Below are positions 1 to 10,117 of a DNA stretch of 64,000 nt, piece after piece. The notes beneath the pieces are model-generated. The model searched no databases. It was not told the origin of the DNA and saw only the letters and a program-made list of their open reading frames with translations. The stretch is from Candidatus Pandoraea novymonadis (lineage in GTDB: Bacteria > Pseudomonadota > Gammaproteobacteria > Burkholderiales > Burkholderiaceae). Position numbers and translations under genes: made by a program. The stretch is taken from positions 62,001-126,000 of the forward strand of contig NZ_MUHY01000001.1 of NCBI RefSeq assembly GCF_003004665.1, written 5' to 3'. Position 1 is the stretch's first letter, and each line of letters begins with the position of its first letter.

Positions 1-77
1 TAATGACTTCGGAGGTGGCGGAGGATATTTTGCCTGAAGTTCCATCGAGCATGTTTTCAGAAGACGTCCCAAAGTGA
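1..77 (+). CDS. secG: SecG C-terminal tail (partial)
   Basis: Only the last 25 codons are in the window, in the frame ending at TGA 75-77. The protein ends in SEDVPK; Burkholderia SecG proteins end in a low-complexity tail finishing DVPK, and secG lies just before tRNA-Leu and nuoA in that genus. SecG is the small, non-essential membrane subunit of the SecYEG translocon. The assignment rests on the tail motif and on position, because both membrane helices lie outside the window. Confidence 0.7.
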   Translation, partial: MTSEVAEDILPEVPSSMFSEDVPK

Positions 78-142
78 TATTTTCTCAAAGAAAAATCACT
101 CATTGAGATACAAATGAATTTAAATAAAATGTGAATTGCTCG

Positions 143-171
143 TTGAACAATAATTGGAGCAACACTATAAT
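143..171 (+). promoter_or_regulatory. Sigma-70 promoter of tRNA-Leu(GAG)
   Basis: A -35 element TTGAAC (143-148) and a perfect -10 TATAAT (166-171) are separated by 17 bp. Transcription would start near 178, leaving a 5' leader of about 45 nt before the tRNA. It is the best consensus promoter noticed in the window. Confidence 0.75.
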
Positions 172-221
172 AGTGAGCTTTAATCGATTCATAAGTGACT
201 GTAAGGTTTTCGACTATGAGT

Positions 222-306
222 GCCGACGTGGTGAAATTGGTAGACACGCTATCTTGAGGGGGTAGTGGCGAAAGCTGTGCGAGTTCGAGTCTCGCCGTCG
301 GCACCA
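222..306 (+). tRNA. tRNA-Leu, anticodon GAG
   Basis: This is a class II tRNA with a long variable arm. The acceptor arms GCCGACG (222-228) and CGTCGGC (296-302) pair perfectly, followed by discriminator A and an encoded CCA (304-306). The anticodon stem CTATC/GGTAG holds the loop TTGAGGG, giving anticodon GAG, which reads CUC and CUU. The T arm carries GTTCGAGTC. It lies between secG and nuoA, as in Burkholderia. Confidence 0.96.
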
Positions 307-316
307 GAGTTCTACG

Positions 317-356
317 ATGTCAGCCTTGCGAAATGCGTCGGCTGGCATTTTATTTT
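317..356 (+). terminator. Rho-independent terminator after tRNA-Leu(GAG)
   Basis: ATGTCAGCC (317-325) pairs with GGCTGGCAT (340-348) with one G-U pair, followed by the T-rich run TTTATTTT. It would separate tRNA transcription from the nuo operon. Confidence 0.7.
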
Positions 357-466
357 CTGCTTTTAAATTTTTTTATTATTGGTAGTCAGTCGTCATATAT
401 TTTTATTCCTGAAGTCTGTTCCGGTGTGGGCGACAACAGGCCGGTTCATGAACTAACCAAAAGAGG

Positions 467-832
467 ATGGATTTGAGCCTAGGAACCTATTATCCAGTTC
501 TATTATTTCTTCTGGTGGGTGGTGGACTTGGGATAACCTTGATTGGCATCGGAAAATGTCTCGGGCCGAATAATCCTGATAGTGAGAAGCTCTCTCCATA
601 TGAATGTGGCTTCGATGCATTTGAAGACGCTCGTATGAAGTTCGATGTGCGTTACTACCTCATCGCTATTCTTTTCATCTTGTTCGATTTAGAAACGGCA
701 TTTCTGTTTCCCTGGGGAGTCGCCCTTCGCGACATCGGTTGGCCAGGTTTCATTTCTATGATAGGTTTCCTGATTGAATTGCTGATTGGCTTTGTGTTCC
801 TATGGAAGCGTGGTGCGCTAGATTGGGAATAA
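467..832 (+). CDS. nuoA: NADH-quinone oxidoreductase subunit A
   Basis: NuoA is a small membrane subunit of respiratory complex I, at the joint between the membrane arm and the quinone site. The 121-aa product has three predicted membrane helices (about 8-30, 63-83, 92-113) and the conserved loop SPYECGFD, whose Cys lies near the quinone chamber. The ATG at 467 is only about 4 nt from AGAGG. An in-frame TTG at 473 has better spacing and would give 119 aa, the usual Burkholderia length, so the true start may be 473. It is the first gene of the nuoA-N operon. Confidence 0.96.
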   Translation: MDLSLGTYYPVLLFLLVGGGLGITLIGIGKCLGPNNPDSEKLSPYECGFDAFEDARMKFDVRYYLIAILFILFDLETAFLFPWGVALRDIGWPGFISMIGFLIELLIGFVFLWKRGALDWE

Positions 833-859
833 ATTGTTATCGTTAATCAGGATAAGCAT

Positions 860-1339
860 ATGAATGTAGAAGGGGTTTTGCGAGAAGGATTTGTCACTAC
901 TACGGTGGATAATCTGATTAATTGGACACGCACAGGCTCTCTGTGGCCAATGACGTTTGGTCTTGCGTGTTGTGCAGTCGAAATGATGCATGCTGGTGCG
1001 GCACGTTATGATCTGGACCGATTTGGTGTCGTTTTTCGTCCGAGTCCACGTCAGTCTGATGTCATGATTGTGGCCGGTACATTATGTAATAAGATGGCCC
1101 CTGCGCTTCGTAAGGTCTACGATCAGATGGCTGAGCCACGTTGGGTTATTTCGATGGGATCGTGTGCTAATGGTGGGGGATATTACCATTATTCTTATTC
1201 GGTCGTGAGAGGCTGTGATCGAATTGTACCAGTTGACGTTTATGTGCCAGGCTGTCCACCGACGGCGGAAGCATTGATCTATGGGATCATGCAATTGCAG
1301 TCAAAGATCAAGCGCACCAATACAATCGCGCGCAAATAA
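860..1339 (+). CDS. nuoB: NADH-quinone oxidoreductase subunit B
   Basis: NuoB carries the terminal [4Fe-4S] cluster N2, which passes electrons to ubiquinone. In the 159-aa product the four expected ligands are present: tandem C37-C38 in [10 protein letters not shown]102 in GSCANGGG and C132 in [10 protein letters not shown]. Length is normal for the family. The gene lies 27 bp after nuoA and 12 bp before nuoC, and is intact. Confidence 0.98.
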   Translation: MNVEGVLREGFVTTTVDNLINWTRTGSLWPMTFGLACCAVEMMHAGAARYDLDRFGVVFRPSPRQSDVMIVAGTLCNKMAPALRKVYDQMAEPRWVISMGSCANGGGYYHYSYSVVRGCDRIVPVDVYVPGCPPTAEALIYGIMQLQSKIKRTNTIARK

Positions 1340-1351
1340 CAGAGACCTTGC

Positions 1352-1951
1352 ATGCGGAAACTTGAACAGCTGAAAAGAAATCTCGAGATGGTGTTGGCTG
1401 AAAAAGCTCATCAACTGATTTGTGCACTTGATGAGTTAACACTCGTGGTTAAGGCAAGTGACTATTATGATGTTGCTCATACATTACGTGAGCATCCTAA
1501 TTTGAAATTCGAGCAATTAATGGACGTTGCTGGGATTGATTACTTGACATTTGGTGACTGCGCTTGTGTAGGTTCGCGTTATGCCGTTGTATTGCATCTG
1601 CTTTCTATAAGTCACAATTGGCGCTTACGCGTGCGTGTATTTGCAACAGATGATGATTTCCCAATCGTATCATCGGTAATCGATTTGTGGAGTTCGGCTG
1701 ATTGGTTTGAGCGGGAAGCATTCGATCTCTTCGGTATTGTTTTCGAAGGTCACCCAGATTTGCGGCGGATTTTGACGGATTACGGTTTTATCGGTCATCC
1801 TTTCCGTAAAGACTTTCCGACATCAGGTTACGTTGAAATGCGTTACGATTCTGAGCAGAAACGAGTGATTTATCAGCCAGTCACGATTGAGCCACGTGAA
1901 ATTACACCGCGCGTAATCCGTGAAGAGCACTATGCTGTTCAAAGAGATTGA
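1352..1951 (+). CDS. nuoC: NADH-quinone oxidoreductase subunit C
   Basis: NuoC (30-kDa subunit family) is a peripheral-arm subunit that packs against NuoD. The 199-aa product contains the signature region [15 protein letters not shown] and then [13 protein letters not shown]...HPFRKDFP, which defines the family. It is separate from nuoD, unlike the fused NuoCD of E. coli and as in other betaproteobacteria. It ends 10 bp before the probable nuoD start. Confidence 0.98.
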   Translation: MRKLEQLKRNLEMVLAEKAHQLICALDELTLVVKASDYYDVAHTLREHPNLKFEQLMDVAGIDYLTFGDCACVGSRYAVVLHLLSISHNWRLRVRVFATDDDFPIVSSVIDLWSSADWFEREAFDLFGIVFEGHPDLRRILTDYGFIGHPFRKDFPTSGYVEMRYDSEQKRVIYQPVTIEPREITPRVIREEHYAVQRD

Positions 1952-1961
1952 GTTGCAATAT

Positions 1962-3218
1962 ATGGCCCAAATCAAAAATTATACGATAAACTTCGGTCCG
2001 CAGCATCCAGCAGCCCACGGTGTGCTTCGGCTCGTGCTTGAATTAGATGGTGAAGTAATTCAACGAGCAGACCCACATATCGGTTTGTTGCATCGTGCCA
2101 CAGAGAAACTGGCTGAGTCTAAAACATTTTTGCAGTCGGTGCCTTATATGGACCGTCTGGATTACGTCTCAATGATGTGTAACGAGCACGCATATGTGAT
2201 GGCTATCGAGAAGTTAATTGGTGTTGAAGTACCACTTCGTGCGCAATATATTCGTGTAATGTTCGACGAGATTACAAGGATTTTGAATCACTTGATGTGG
2301 ATTGGGTCGCATGCTCTCGATGTTGGCGCGATGGCTGTGTTTTTATATGCTTTTCGAGAACGTGAAGATCTCTTCGATGTTTACGAAGCTGTTTCTGGTG
2401 CTCGGATGCATGCTGCTTATTATCGTCCTGGAGGTGTTTATCGAGATTTGCCGGATGCGATGCCACAGTACCGTGCTTCAAAGTTTCATAATGAGCATGA
2501 CACTAAACGTATGAATCGGGCACGTCAAGGTTCTTTGCTTGACTTCATCGATGATTTTACCGGCCGTTTCCCGAAATGTATTGATGAGTATGAGACGTTG
2601 CTGACGGATAATCGAATTTGGAAGCAGCGTCTGGTTGGTATAGGTGTGGTGTCGCCGGAACGTGCCATGCAGCTTGGTTTTTCTGGTGCAATGTTGCGTG
2701 GTTCAGGTATTGCCTGGGATTTGCGGAAAAAACATCCATACGAGGTATACGACAAACTTGATTTCGATGTTCCGGTTGGTAAAGAAGGTGATTGTTACGA
2801 TCGTTATTTGGTGCGTATGGCGGAAATGCGTCAATCTGTACTCTTGATTCAGCAGTGCTCGACTTGGTTGCGTGCTAATCCTGGTGGTCCGGTGATAACA
2901 GATAACCAGAAAGTGGCACCGCCGTCGCGCGTTGAGATGAAGTCAAATATGGAAGCGTTAATTCACCACTTCAAGTTATTTACAGAAGGTTTTCGCGTGC
3001 CGGAGGGTGAGGTATATGTTTCTATTGAGCATCCGAAGGGGGAATTCGGTATCTATCTGGTGTCGGATGGAGCTAATAAGCCCTATCGTTTGAAGATTCG
3101 TGCACCGGGATTTGCTCATTTGTCTGCGCTGAATGAGATGGCAAAAGGTCATATGATTGCCGATGCAGTTGCAATCATTGGTACACAGGATATCGTCTTT
3201 GGCGAGATTGATCGTTGA
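1962..3218 (+). CDS. nuoD: NADH-quinone oxidoreductase subunit D
   Basis: NuoD (49-kDa subunit) forms the quinone-binding cavity with NuoB. The start at 1962 ([20 protein letters not shown]) is chosen because family members begin here; an open frame extends upstream into nuoC but looks non-coding. The 418-aa product has GPQHPAAHG near the N-terminus, [13 protein letters not shown], and a C-terminal end FGEIDR typical of the genus. One extra Gly in NPGGPVITD explains the single-residue excess over the usual 417. Confidence 0.97.
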   Translation: MAQIKNYTINFGPQHPAAHGVLRLVLELDGEVIQRADPHIGLLHRATEKLAESKTFLQSVPYMDRLDYVSMMCNEHAYVMAIEKLIGVEVPLRAQYIRVMFDEITRILNHLMWIGSHALDVGAMAVFLYAFREREDLFDVYEAVSGARMHAAYYRPGGVYRDLPDAMPQYRASKFHNEHDTKRMNRARQGSLLDFIDDFTGRFPKCIDEYETLLTDNRIWKQRLVGIGVVSPERAMQLGFSGAMLRGSGIAWDLRKKHPYEVYDKLDFDVPVGKEGDCYDRYLVRMAEMRQSVLLIQQCSTWLRANPGGPVITDNQKVAPPSRVEMKSNMEALIHHFKLFTEGFRVPEGEVYVSIEHPKGEFGIYLVSDGANKPYRLKIRAPGFAHLSALNEMAKGHMIADAVAIIGTQDIVFGEIDR

Positions 3219-3386
3219 TCACGTGATGCGCTCTTGGCGAATTCGCAAGCGTGACTTGTTAGAGAGCCTGACAAAAAATACCTACAATTTCAGTTGCTGC
3301 GCTTAGATACAGATTTCTGAAATATTAGCTCGCCTTCGTTGAGCTGCAGCGGAACTAACATTTTTAGTAAAAAAGTTGGATCGGAA

Positions 3387-3893
3387 ATGCTTTCTCCCGA
3401 AACTTTGAAAAAAATTGACTGTGAAGTCGCCAAATATCCAGCGGAGCAAAAACAGTCCGCAGTGATGGCAGCGCTTGCAATTGTTCAACTCGAAAAAGGA
3501 TGGTTGTCTCCAGATGCTCTGCAGTTTGTGGCTGACTATCTTGGGATGCCTGCGATCGCTGTTCAGGAGGTGGCAACCTTCTACAATATGTACAACACTC
3601 ATCCTGTCGGTAAGTTTAAGCTGACGGTATGTACTAATTTGCCTTGTCAATTGACACGTGCTCAAGAAGCAGTGATTTATCTAAAACATAAACTAGGCAT
3701 TGACTTCAACGAAACAACTGCTGACGGGCTTTTTACTCTCAAAGAGGGTGAGTGTATGGGGGCGTGCGGTGATGCACCAGTGATGCTGGTTAATAATCAT
3801 CATATGTGTGGGTTTATGAGTAATGAAAAGATTGACGTGTTGCTGGATATGCTGAAGACGAAAGCGGATGATAGTAACGGAGGTCAGGCATGA
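3387..3893 (+). CDS. nuoE: NADH-quinone oxidoreductase subunit E
   Basis: NuoE is the 24-kDa thioredoxin-fold subunit holding the [2Fe-2S] cluster N1a next to the FMN subunit. In 168 aa the four Cys ligands are present: C82 and C87 in [10 protein letters not shown]123 and C127 in [11 protein letters not shown]. The ATG at 3387 follows GGATCGGA; non-ATG starts further upstream are not supported by family length. A 168-bp spacer after nuoD is long for this operon and contains the palindrome GCGAATTCGC. It overlaps nuoF by 4 bp (ATGA). Confidence 0.96.
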   Translation: MLSPETLKKIDCEVAKYPAEQKQSAVMAALAIVQLEKGWLSPDALQFVADYLGMPAIAVQEVATFYNMYNTHPVGKFKLTVCTNLPCQLTRAQEAVIYLKHKLGIDFNETTADGLFTLKEGECMGACGDAPVMLVNNHHMCGFMSNEKIDVLLDMLKTKADDSNGGQA

Positions 3894-5182
3894 CTGCGTT
3901 ACATGACCGTCATATTAAACCGCTGATCTTGGCCGGTCTGAATGGCGATAACTGGCATTTGAAAGATTATGTATCCCGTGGGGGCTACAAGCAGCTGGCA
4001 CGTATTTTAAAAGAGAATATCGCGCCAGAGCAGGTGATTGCTGATGTCAAGGAATCGGGTTTGCGTGGTCGTGGTGGTGCAGGTTTCCCGACGGGATTGA
4101 AATGGAGTTTCATGCCGCGGCAATTTCCAGGACAAAAGTATCTCGTTTGTAATTCTGATGAAGGAGAGCCAGGGACATTTAAAGATCGAGATATTATGCG
4201 CTATAACCCCCATGCGCTGATTGAGGGCATGGCTATTGCTGCATATGCGATGGGCATCACCATTGGCTATAACTATATCCACGGCGAAATTTTTGAAACA
4301 TATCAGCGTTTTGAAATAGCCTTGGAACAGGCTCGTGCTGCTAGGTTTCTCGGGCATAAGATTCTTGGTTCGAATTTTTCTTTTGAACTGCATGCGCACC
4401 ACGGGTACGGTGCATACATTTGTGGTGAAGAAACCGCTTTGCTTGAATCATTAGAAGGAAAAAAAGGACAGCCACGTTTCAAGCCCCCATTCCCTGCGAG
4501 TTTTGGTTTGTACGGCAAGCCGACCACGATTAACAACACTGAAACGTTTGCTGCGGTACCATTTTTGTTAACTGTGGGTCCAAAAAAATATTTGGAAATG
4601 GGTAAGCCGAATAATGGCGGCACAAAAATTTTCTCGGTTTCAGGGGATGTGGAGCATCCTGGGAATTACGAAATTCCCTTGGGAACATCATTTTCAGAAT
4701 TGCTCAAATTGGCTGGGGGCATGCGTGGGGGAAAGAAGATAAAGGCGGTGATCCCTGGTGGATCTTCTGCGCCAGTGGTGCCAGGTGATTTGATGATGCA
4801 AACTACGATGGATTACGATAGCTTAGCTAAAGTTGGCTCAATGCTTGGTTCGGGAGCCGTTATCGTGATGAATGAAACACGCTGTATGGTGCGCTCACTT
4901 TTGCGTCTATCATATTTTTACTTCGAAGAATCGTGCGGTCAATGTACACCTTGTCGTGAAGGTACAGGTTGGCTGTGGCGTGTGGTCAATCGTATTGAGC
5001 ATGGACAAGGTTGTTTGGAAGATCTGGATTTGCTTAATTCTCTTGCCCAAAACATTATGGGCCATACTATTTGTGCACTTGGCGATGCTGCGGCTATGCC
5101 GGTGCGCGGTATGCTGAAACACTACTGGGAGGAGTTTTCTTATCATGTTGAACACAAGCAATGTTTGGTTTGTGCTCACTAA
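3890..5182 (+). CDS. nuoF: NADH-quinone oxidoreductase subunit F (FMN, NADH site)
   Basis: NuoF oxidises NADH through FMN and passes electrons to [4Fe-4S] cluster N3. The 430-aa product has the glycine-rich FMN/NADH site [10 protein letters not shown] (about residues 60-69), [11 protein letters not shown], and the cluster ligands in [12 protein letters not shown] (about 347-358) plus the Cys in GHTICALGD (about 394). Length is normal. Its start overlaps the nuoE stop, implying translational coupling. Confidence 0.98.
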   Translation: MTALHDRHIKPLILAGLNGDNWHLKDYVSRGGYKQLARILKENIAPEQVIADVKESGLRGRGGAGFPTGLKWSFMPRQFPGQKYLVCNSDEGEPGTFKDRDIMRYNPHALIEGMAIAAYAMGITIGYNYIHGEIFETYQRFEIALEQARAARFLGHKILGSNFSFELHAHHGYGAYICGEETALLESLEGKKGQPRFKPPFPASFGLYGKPTTINNTETFAAVPFLLTVGPKKYLEMGKPNNGGTKIFSVSGDVEHPGNYEIPLGTSFSELLKLAGGMRGGKKIKAVIPGGSSAPVVPGDLMMQTTMDYDSLAKVGSMLGSGAVIVMNETRCMVRSLLRLSYFYFEESCGQCTPCREGTGWLWRVVNRIEHGQGCLEDLDLLNSLAQNIMGHTICALGDAAAMPVRGMLKHYWEEFSYHVEHKQCLVCAH

Positions 5183-5212
5183 TCCCTTTTGATGCTTTGA
5201 CTTTGAATCGAT

Positions 5213-7528
5213 ATGGTTGAAATCGAAATTGACGGACAGAAGGTTGAGGTGCCCGAAGGCAGCATGGTTATCCAGGCTGCTATGAAAAACGGAATTTATA
5301 TTCCTCACTTTTGCTATCACAAGCAGCTCTCGATTGCGGCAAATTGTCGGATGTGTTTAGTCGAAGTTGAGAATGTACCTAAGGTTGTGCCGGCATGTGC
5401 TACACCAGTTGCTGCGAGTATGATTGTAAAGACTCGATCAGAAAAGGCACTGAAAGCACAGCAATCGGTAATGGAGTTTCTTCTCGTTAATCATCCGTTG
5501 GATTGCCCGATCTGTGATCAGGGTGGTGAGTGTCAACTACAAGATTTGTCAGTGGGGTATGGCAAAACTAGTTCGCGTTACCAGGAAGAGAAACGAGTAG
5601 TGTTTCACAAGACTGCGGGTCCTTTGATCTCGATGGAAGAGATGTCTCGCTGTATTCACTGTACGCGTTGTGTACGATTCGGACATGAAATTGCTGGTGT
5701 GATGGAGTTGGGGATGGTGTGGCGCGGTGAGCGTTCTGAAATCACATCATTTGTTGGTAAGACGGTGGACTCTGAACTTTCAGGTAATATGATCGATTTA
5801 TGTCCTGTAGGTGCATTGACGTCAAAACCATTCCGTTACAGTGCTCGCACATGGGAGCTTTCACGTAGAAAGTCCGTAAGTCCGCATGATAGTGTCGGTG
5901 CAAATCTTATCGTGCAAGTTAAAAATAATCGAGTGATGCGAGTTGTGCCGCTCGAAAATGAAGCTATCAATGAGTGTTGGATTTCAGACAAGGATCGCTT
6001 TTCGTATGAAGGTTTGAATAGCGCGGAACGTCTCACGAAGCCAATGCTCAAGCAAGGTGGTGAGTGGTGCGAAGTTGATTGGCAGACGGCACTTGAGTAT
6101 GTAGTCCATGGTTTGACAGAAATTATTTGTGAATTTGGGGCCGATGCAGTTGCTGGGGTGACAACTGCGCACGCGACCGTTGAAGAATTATTTCTGTTCC
6201 AAAAAATTATACGTGCACTTGGTAGCGATAATATTGATTTTCGTCTTCGTCAGAGTGACGTTTCAGCTCCATTAAATGGAGTCCCTTGGCTTGGTATGTC
6301 GATTGTTGAGTTGAGTACACTCAACAGTGTACTTGTCATTGGCTCATTCCTTCGTAAAGATCATCCGTTGCTCGCGACACGTATACGTACTGCAGTAAAG
6401 GCGGGTGCTCAGCTGAGTGTATTGCATGCTTCAGATGAAGATTTGCTCACACGAGTTGCTAACAAAGTTATAGTTGCACCCAGTGCCTGGCCACTTGAAT
6501 TGGCAGGAATCGCAGTGGCTGTGATGCTCCAGAAGGGTGTGGCTGTGCCGACTGTTTTGAATGGGATCATGCCGACGAAAACTGCGCAGGATATCGCTGC
6601 TTCCCTGATTAATGGTGATCGCAGCGCAGTTTTTTTAGGTAATACAGCGGTATATCATCCGAAATTTGCACAGTTGCATTCTTTGGCGCAAATCATCGCT
6701 GATCTTACGGGGGCGAATTTGGGTTTTCTCACTGAAGGTGCCAACACGTTGGGAGGTCATGTGGTGAAAGCGACGAATGCTGAGGGTGTCGCGGCACTTT
6801 TTGAAATATCACGTCAAGCTTACCTGCTGTTGCATGCTGAGCCAGAATTCGATGCAGCGAATCCATTACAGGCACGGGTTGCTTTGGATGCCGCCAAGAT
6901 GGTGGTTGTGATGTCACCTTTTAGACAGGGCCTCGATTACGCAGATGTGCTTTTACCAATTGCACCATTTACCGAAACAGCAGGGACCTTTATTAACGCA
7001 GAAGGTTTGTCGCAGCACTTTAACGGTGTTGTCCGTGGATTTGGTGAAACACGTCCAGCTTGGAAGGTGCTGAGAGTCTTGGGAAATATGCTCAAGCTCA
7101 CTGGTTTTGATTACGACTTACCTGAGCAAGTGCGTGATGCTGCGTTGAGTGATTTTTCGTCTGCTATGCTTGATAATCGGACAAATGCCCCTCTGGATGT
7201 TCAAAAGATTGCAAATGATTTTGGATTGGAGCGATTAGCTGATGTGCCTATTTATCATGCTGATCCGCTGGCTCGTCGCGCTCCATCATTGCAGATGACT
7301 AGAGATGCAAAAGTTGCCCTCCGTGCAACACTTCCAACTACGTTGTTCGACAACATGGGTTTGGTCGATGGAGACATTATTATTATTCATCAGGCTGATG
7401 CTAGTGTCACTATCCCAGCTTTTCGTTCGAAAAGTTTGCCTCAGAATGTGGTGCGTATACCGTCGGCAACGCCAGTCTCTTCAGCTATTGGCTCGATGTT
7501 TGGTAACATTTCGGTGGAGAAAGCGTAA
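5213..7528 (+). CDS. nuoG: NADH-quinone oxidoreductase subunit G
   Basis: NuoG is the large iron-sulfur subunit of the peripheral arm. In the N-terminal part of the 771-aa product are a [2Fe-2S] site (C34, C45, C48, C62), a His-ligated [4Fe-4S] site (H94, C98, C101, C107 in [14 protein letters not shown]), and a second [4Fe-4S] site (C147, C150, C153, with C197 in IDLCPVGAL). The rest is a molybdopterin-oxidoreductase fold that no longer binds cofactor in this family. The stop overlaps the nuoH start in TAATG. Confidence 0.98.
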   Translation: MVEIEIDGQKVEVPEGSMVIQAAMKNGIYIPHFCYHKQLSIAANCRMCLVEVENVPKVVPACATPVAASMIVKTRSEKALKAQQSVMEFLLVNHPLDCPICDQGGECQLQDLSVGYGKTSSRYQEEKRVVFHKTAGPLISMEEMSRCIHCTRCVRFGHEIAGVMELGMVWRGERSEITSFVGKTVDSELSGNMIDLCPVGALTSKPFRYSARTWELSRRKSVSPHDSVGANLIVQVKNNRVMRVVPLENEAINECWISDKDRFSYEGLNSAERLTKPMLKQGGEWCEVDWQTALEYVVHGLTEIICEFGADAVAGVTTAHATVEELFLFQKIIRALGSDNIDFRLRQSDVSAPLNGVPWLGMSIVELSTLNSVLVIGSFLRKDHPLLATRIRTAVKAGAQLSVLHASDEDLLTRVANKVIVAPSAWPLELAGIAVAVMLQKGVAVPTVLNGIMPTKTAQDIAASLINGDRSAVFLGNTAVYHPKFAQLHSLAQIIADLTGANLGFLTEGANTLGGHVVKATNAEGVAALFEISRQAYLLLHAEPEFDAANPLQARVALDAAKMVVVMSPFRQGLDYADVLLPIAPFTETAGTFINAEGLSQHFNGVVRGFGETRPAWKVLRVLGNMLKLTGFDYDLPEQVRDAALSDFSSAMLDNRTNAPLDVQKIANDFGLERLADVPIYHADPLARRAPSLQMTRDAKVALRATLPTTLFDNMGLVDGDIIIIHQADASVTIPAFRSKSLPQNVVRIPSATPVSSAIGSMFGNISVEKA

Positions 7529-8592
7529 TGGACTTGGCTGGTATCATCAATCAATATGGTACTGAGTGTTTTGGTTTCGCCTGGTCAACGGTGTGGATTA
7601 TTGCACGCATTTTGGCTATTTCATTGATTTTGCTGCTTTGCGTGGCTTATCTCATTCTATGGGAACGTAAACTCATTGGCTGGATGCACTTACGACTTGG
7701 TCCGAACCGCGTAGGGCCTCAAGGTTTACTGCAGCCGATTGCTGATGTTTTGAAGCTATTACTCAAGGAAGTAATAGTGCCGACACGGGTTAGCAAAGGA
7801 ATTTATGCGATTGCGCCAGTGCTCGCTGTATTGCCAGCTTTCGCGATTTGGGCCGTAATTCCCTTTCAACCGGGGGTTGTGTTGGCCGATATTAATGCTG
7901 GTTTGCTGTACGCAATTGCAATTTCTTCGATTGGTCTTTACGGGGTCATCTTAGCAGGATGGGCATCTAACTCGAAGTATGCTTTCCTTGGTGCTATGCG
8001 AGCTTCTGCACAGATGATTTCCTATGAAATCTCCATGGGCTTTGCTTTGGCCTGTGTACTACTTACTTCCGGAACATTGAATCTATCGGATATAGTTTGC
8101 TCGCAAGAAAAGGGGATTTTCGCAAACATGGGGTTTAATGTGTTTTCGTGGAACTGGTTGCCGTTGCTGCCAATATTTGTTGTTTACTTTGTTTCCGGTA
8201 TTGCAGAAACTAATCGTCATCCATTTGATGTGGTTGAAGGTGAATCAGAAATTGTAGCTGGTCATATGATTGAATACTCAGGCATGGGTTTCGCACTCTT
8301 CTTTTTGGCTGAGTATATCAATATGATCATTATTTCAGCGTTGACAGCAGTCCTATTTTTAGGTGGTTGGAGTGCTCCATTTGGTTTTTTGTCATTTCTA
8401 CCGGGTGTTTTTTGGTTGGCGTTCAAAGTCTTTTTGTTGTTGTCTGTGTTTATTTGGATTCGTGCTACATTCCCGCGTTATCGCTATGACCAGATCATGC
8501 GTTTGGGTTGGCAAATATTCTTGCCGTTGACATTATTTTGGTTTGTAGTGGTAGCGTGCTGGGTGAAGTCGCCTTGGAATATTTGGTATTAG
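7528..8592 (+). CDS. nuoH: NADH-quinone oxidoreductase subunit H
   Basis: NuoH is the membrane subunit at the interface with the peripheral arm and lines the quinone tunnel. The 354-aa product has about eight hydrophobic helices and the conserved segments [35 protein letters not shown] and [16 protein letters not shown]. The last two carry charged residues essential in the family. The start is translationally coupled to nuoG by a 1-bp overlap. Confidence 0.98.
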   Translation: MDLAGIINQYGTECFGFAWSTVWIIARILAISLILLLCVAYLILWERKLIGWMHLRLGPNRVGPQGLLQPIADVLKLLLKEVIVPTRVSKGIYAIAPVLAVLPAFAIWAVIPFQPGVVLADINAGLLYAIAISSIGLYGVILAGWASNSKYAFLGAMRASAQMISYEISMGFALACVLLTSGTLNLSDIVCSQEKGIFANMGFNVFSWNWLPLLPIFVVYFVSGIAETNRHPFDVVEGESEIVAGHMIEYSGMGFALFFLAEYINMIIISALTAVLFLGGWSAPFGFLSFLPGVFWLAFKVFLLLSVFIWIRATFPRYRYDQIMRLGWQIFLPLTLFWFVVVACWVKSPWNIWY

Positions 8593-8616
8593 GGCGAAAA
8601 AATAGGAGAGTCCCAT

Positions 8617-9108
8617 ATGGTAAGGATAATCAAGGATTTTTTTCGAAATTTCTTACTTTTGGATTTGTTCAAGGGTATGGCATTGACGGGGCGCTATGTC
8701 TTCAGGCGAAAGGTTACAGTGCAATTTCCGGAAGAAAAGACGCCACTATCACCACGTTTCCGAGGTTTGCATGCTCTGCGTCGTTATCCGAATGGTGAAG
8801 AACGCTGTATCGGATGTAAGCTTTGTGAAGCAGTATGTCCGGCAATGGCTATCACAATCGAATCGGATATACGTGATGATGGTACTCGACGTACGACACG
8901 TTACGACATTGATTTAACGAAATGTATTTTTTGTGGTTTTTGCGAAGAAAGTTGTCCAGTGGACTCGATTGTTGAGACTCATATTCTAGAATACCATGGG
9001 GAGAAAACGGGTGATTTGTACTTTACAAAAGATATGTTATTGGCAGTCGGTGATCGTTATGAGAAGGATATCGCGGCAGCTAAAGCAGCTGATGCAGCTT
9101 ATCGTTAA
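8617..9108 (+). CDS. nuoI: NADH-quinone oxidoreductase subunit I
   Basis: NuoI is a ferredoxin-like subunit with two [4Fe-4S] clusters (N6a and N6b) linking NuoG to NuoB. In the 163-aa product all eight ligands are visible: C64, C67, C70, C74 in [12 protein letters not shown] and C103, C106, C109, C113 in [17 protein letters not shown] sits at the proper distance before the ATG at 8617. The N-terminal region contacts the membrane arm. Confidence 0.98.
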   Translation: MVRIIKDFFRNFLLLDLFKGMALTGRYVFRRKVTVQFPEEKTPLSPRFRGLHALRRYPNGEERCIGCKLCEAVCPAMAITIESDIRDDGTRRTTRYDIDLTKCIFCGFCEESCPVDSIVETHILEYHGEKTGDLYFTKDMLLAVGDRYEKDIAAAKAADAAYR

Positions 9109-9134
9109 ACAAAGTTGTAGATAATCGATATCTT

Positions 9135-9767
9135 ATGGAATTAACAACAATTCTTTTCTACGTGTTTGCGCTGATTTTGGTGATTGCCTCTTTTAAGGTT
9201 GTCTCCTCGAGTAATCCAGTGCAGTCTGCACTCTTTTTGGTGCTAGCTTTCTTCAATGCTGCGGCGATTTGGATGCTGTTACAAGCGGAATTTTTAGCGA
9301 TTATGCTTGTTCTGGTTTACGTCGGTGCCGTCATGGTGTTGTTCTTATTCGTCGTGATGATGATTGACACTAAGTTGAATGAGCTTCGGAGTGGTTTCCG
9401 TAGGTTTTTACCACTTGGGAGCCTGTTGGGCGTCATTATGATTGTCGAGGCAGGGTTTGTCTTGATGCAGGGTTATGGTAGGACACGTAAATCTATCGAG
9501 GTGGTGTCATCAACGGAAATTTCTAACGCCAAGGTGCTTGGAATAGCATTGTACAGCGAGTATATCTACGCCTTCGAAGTGGCAGGTTTGCTTTTGCTAC
9601 TTGCGATCGTGGCGGCAATTGCGCTGACGATACGCACTCGCAAGGATCACAAAAAGACCGAGCCCAGTAATCAGGTGCGTGTAAAGGCAACTGAACGTGT
9701 ACATCTTGTTTCCATGTCTGCCAAAGCTTGGCAAACATCTGGCAGTGATGTGAAAGTCGTGGAATAA
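9135..9767 (+). CDS. nuoJ: NADH-quinone oxidoreductase subunit J
   Basis: NuoJ is a hydrophobic subunit with five predicted membrane helices, next to NuoK and NuoA. The conserved helix-3 region VLVYVGAVMVLFLFVVMMID is present around residues 57-76. The 210-aa product ends in a charged cytoplasmic tail from about residue 165. The gene lies 26 bp after nuoI and 15 bp before nuoK. Confidence 0.96.
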   Translation: MELTTILFYVFALILVIASFKVVSSSNPVQSALFLVLAFFNAAAIWMLLQAEFLAIMLVLVYVGAVMVLFLFVVMMIDTKLNELRSGFRRFLPLGSLLGVIMIVEAGFVLMQGYGRTRKSIEVVSSTEISNAKVLGIALYSEYIYAFEVAGLLLLLAIVAAIALTIRTRKDHKKTEPSNQVRVKATERVHLVSMSAKAWQTSGSDVKVVE

Positions 9768-9782
9768 AGAAGGAGGGGCAAT

Positions 9783-10094
9783 ATGTTGTCATTGTCACTG
9801 GCGCACTACTTGGTGTTGGGCGCAGTTTTATTTGCCATTAGCATTATTGGTATTTTTCTGAATCGTAAAAATGTGATCGTCCTGCTGATGGCCATTGAAT
9901 TAATGTTGCTTGCTGTCAATTTGAACTTTGTCGCATTTTCACATTACCTGGAGGATATCAGTGGTCAAGTATTTGTGTTCTTCATTCTTACTGTGGCAGC
10001 GGCAGAATCTGCGATTGGATTGGCTATTTTGGTCACATTATTCCGCAAGCTCGAAACAATAAACGTCGAAGATCTCGATTGCCTGAAGGGTTAA
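9783..10094 (+). CDS. nuoK: NADH-quinone oxidoreductase subunit K
   Basis: NuoK is an antiporter-like (MrpC-type) membrane subunit with three helices. Two buried Glu residues, in [10 protein letters not shown] and [12 protein letters not shown], are the conserved proton-path carboxylates. At 103 aa it is two residues longer than the usual 101 because of an N-terminal MLSLS. GAAGGAGGGG gives a strong ribosome binding site before 9783. Confidence 0.97.
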   Translation: MLSLSLAHYLVLGAVLFAISIIGIFLNRKNVIVLLMAIELMLLAVNLNFVAFSHYLEDISGQVFVFFILTVAAAESAIGLAILVTLFRKLETINVEDLDCLKG

Positions 10095-10117
10095 TAATAA
10101 ATAAAGCGAAGGCTGTT

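Noticed and set aside
3219-3386. Extra small gene between nuoD and nuoE
   Set aside because: The 168-bp spacer has only short frames and a 10-bp palindrome; no coding signal.
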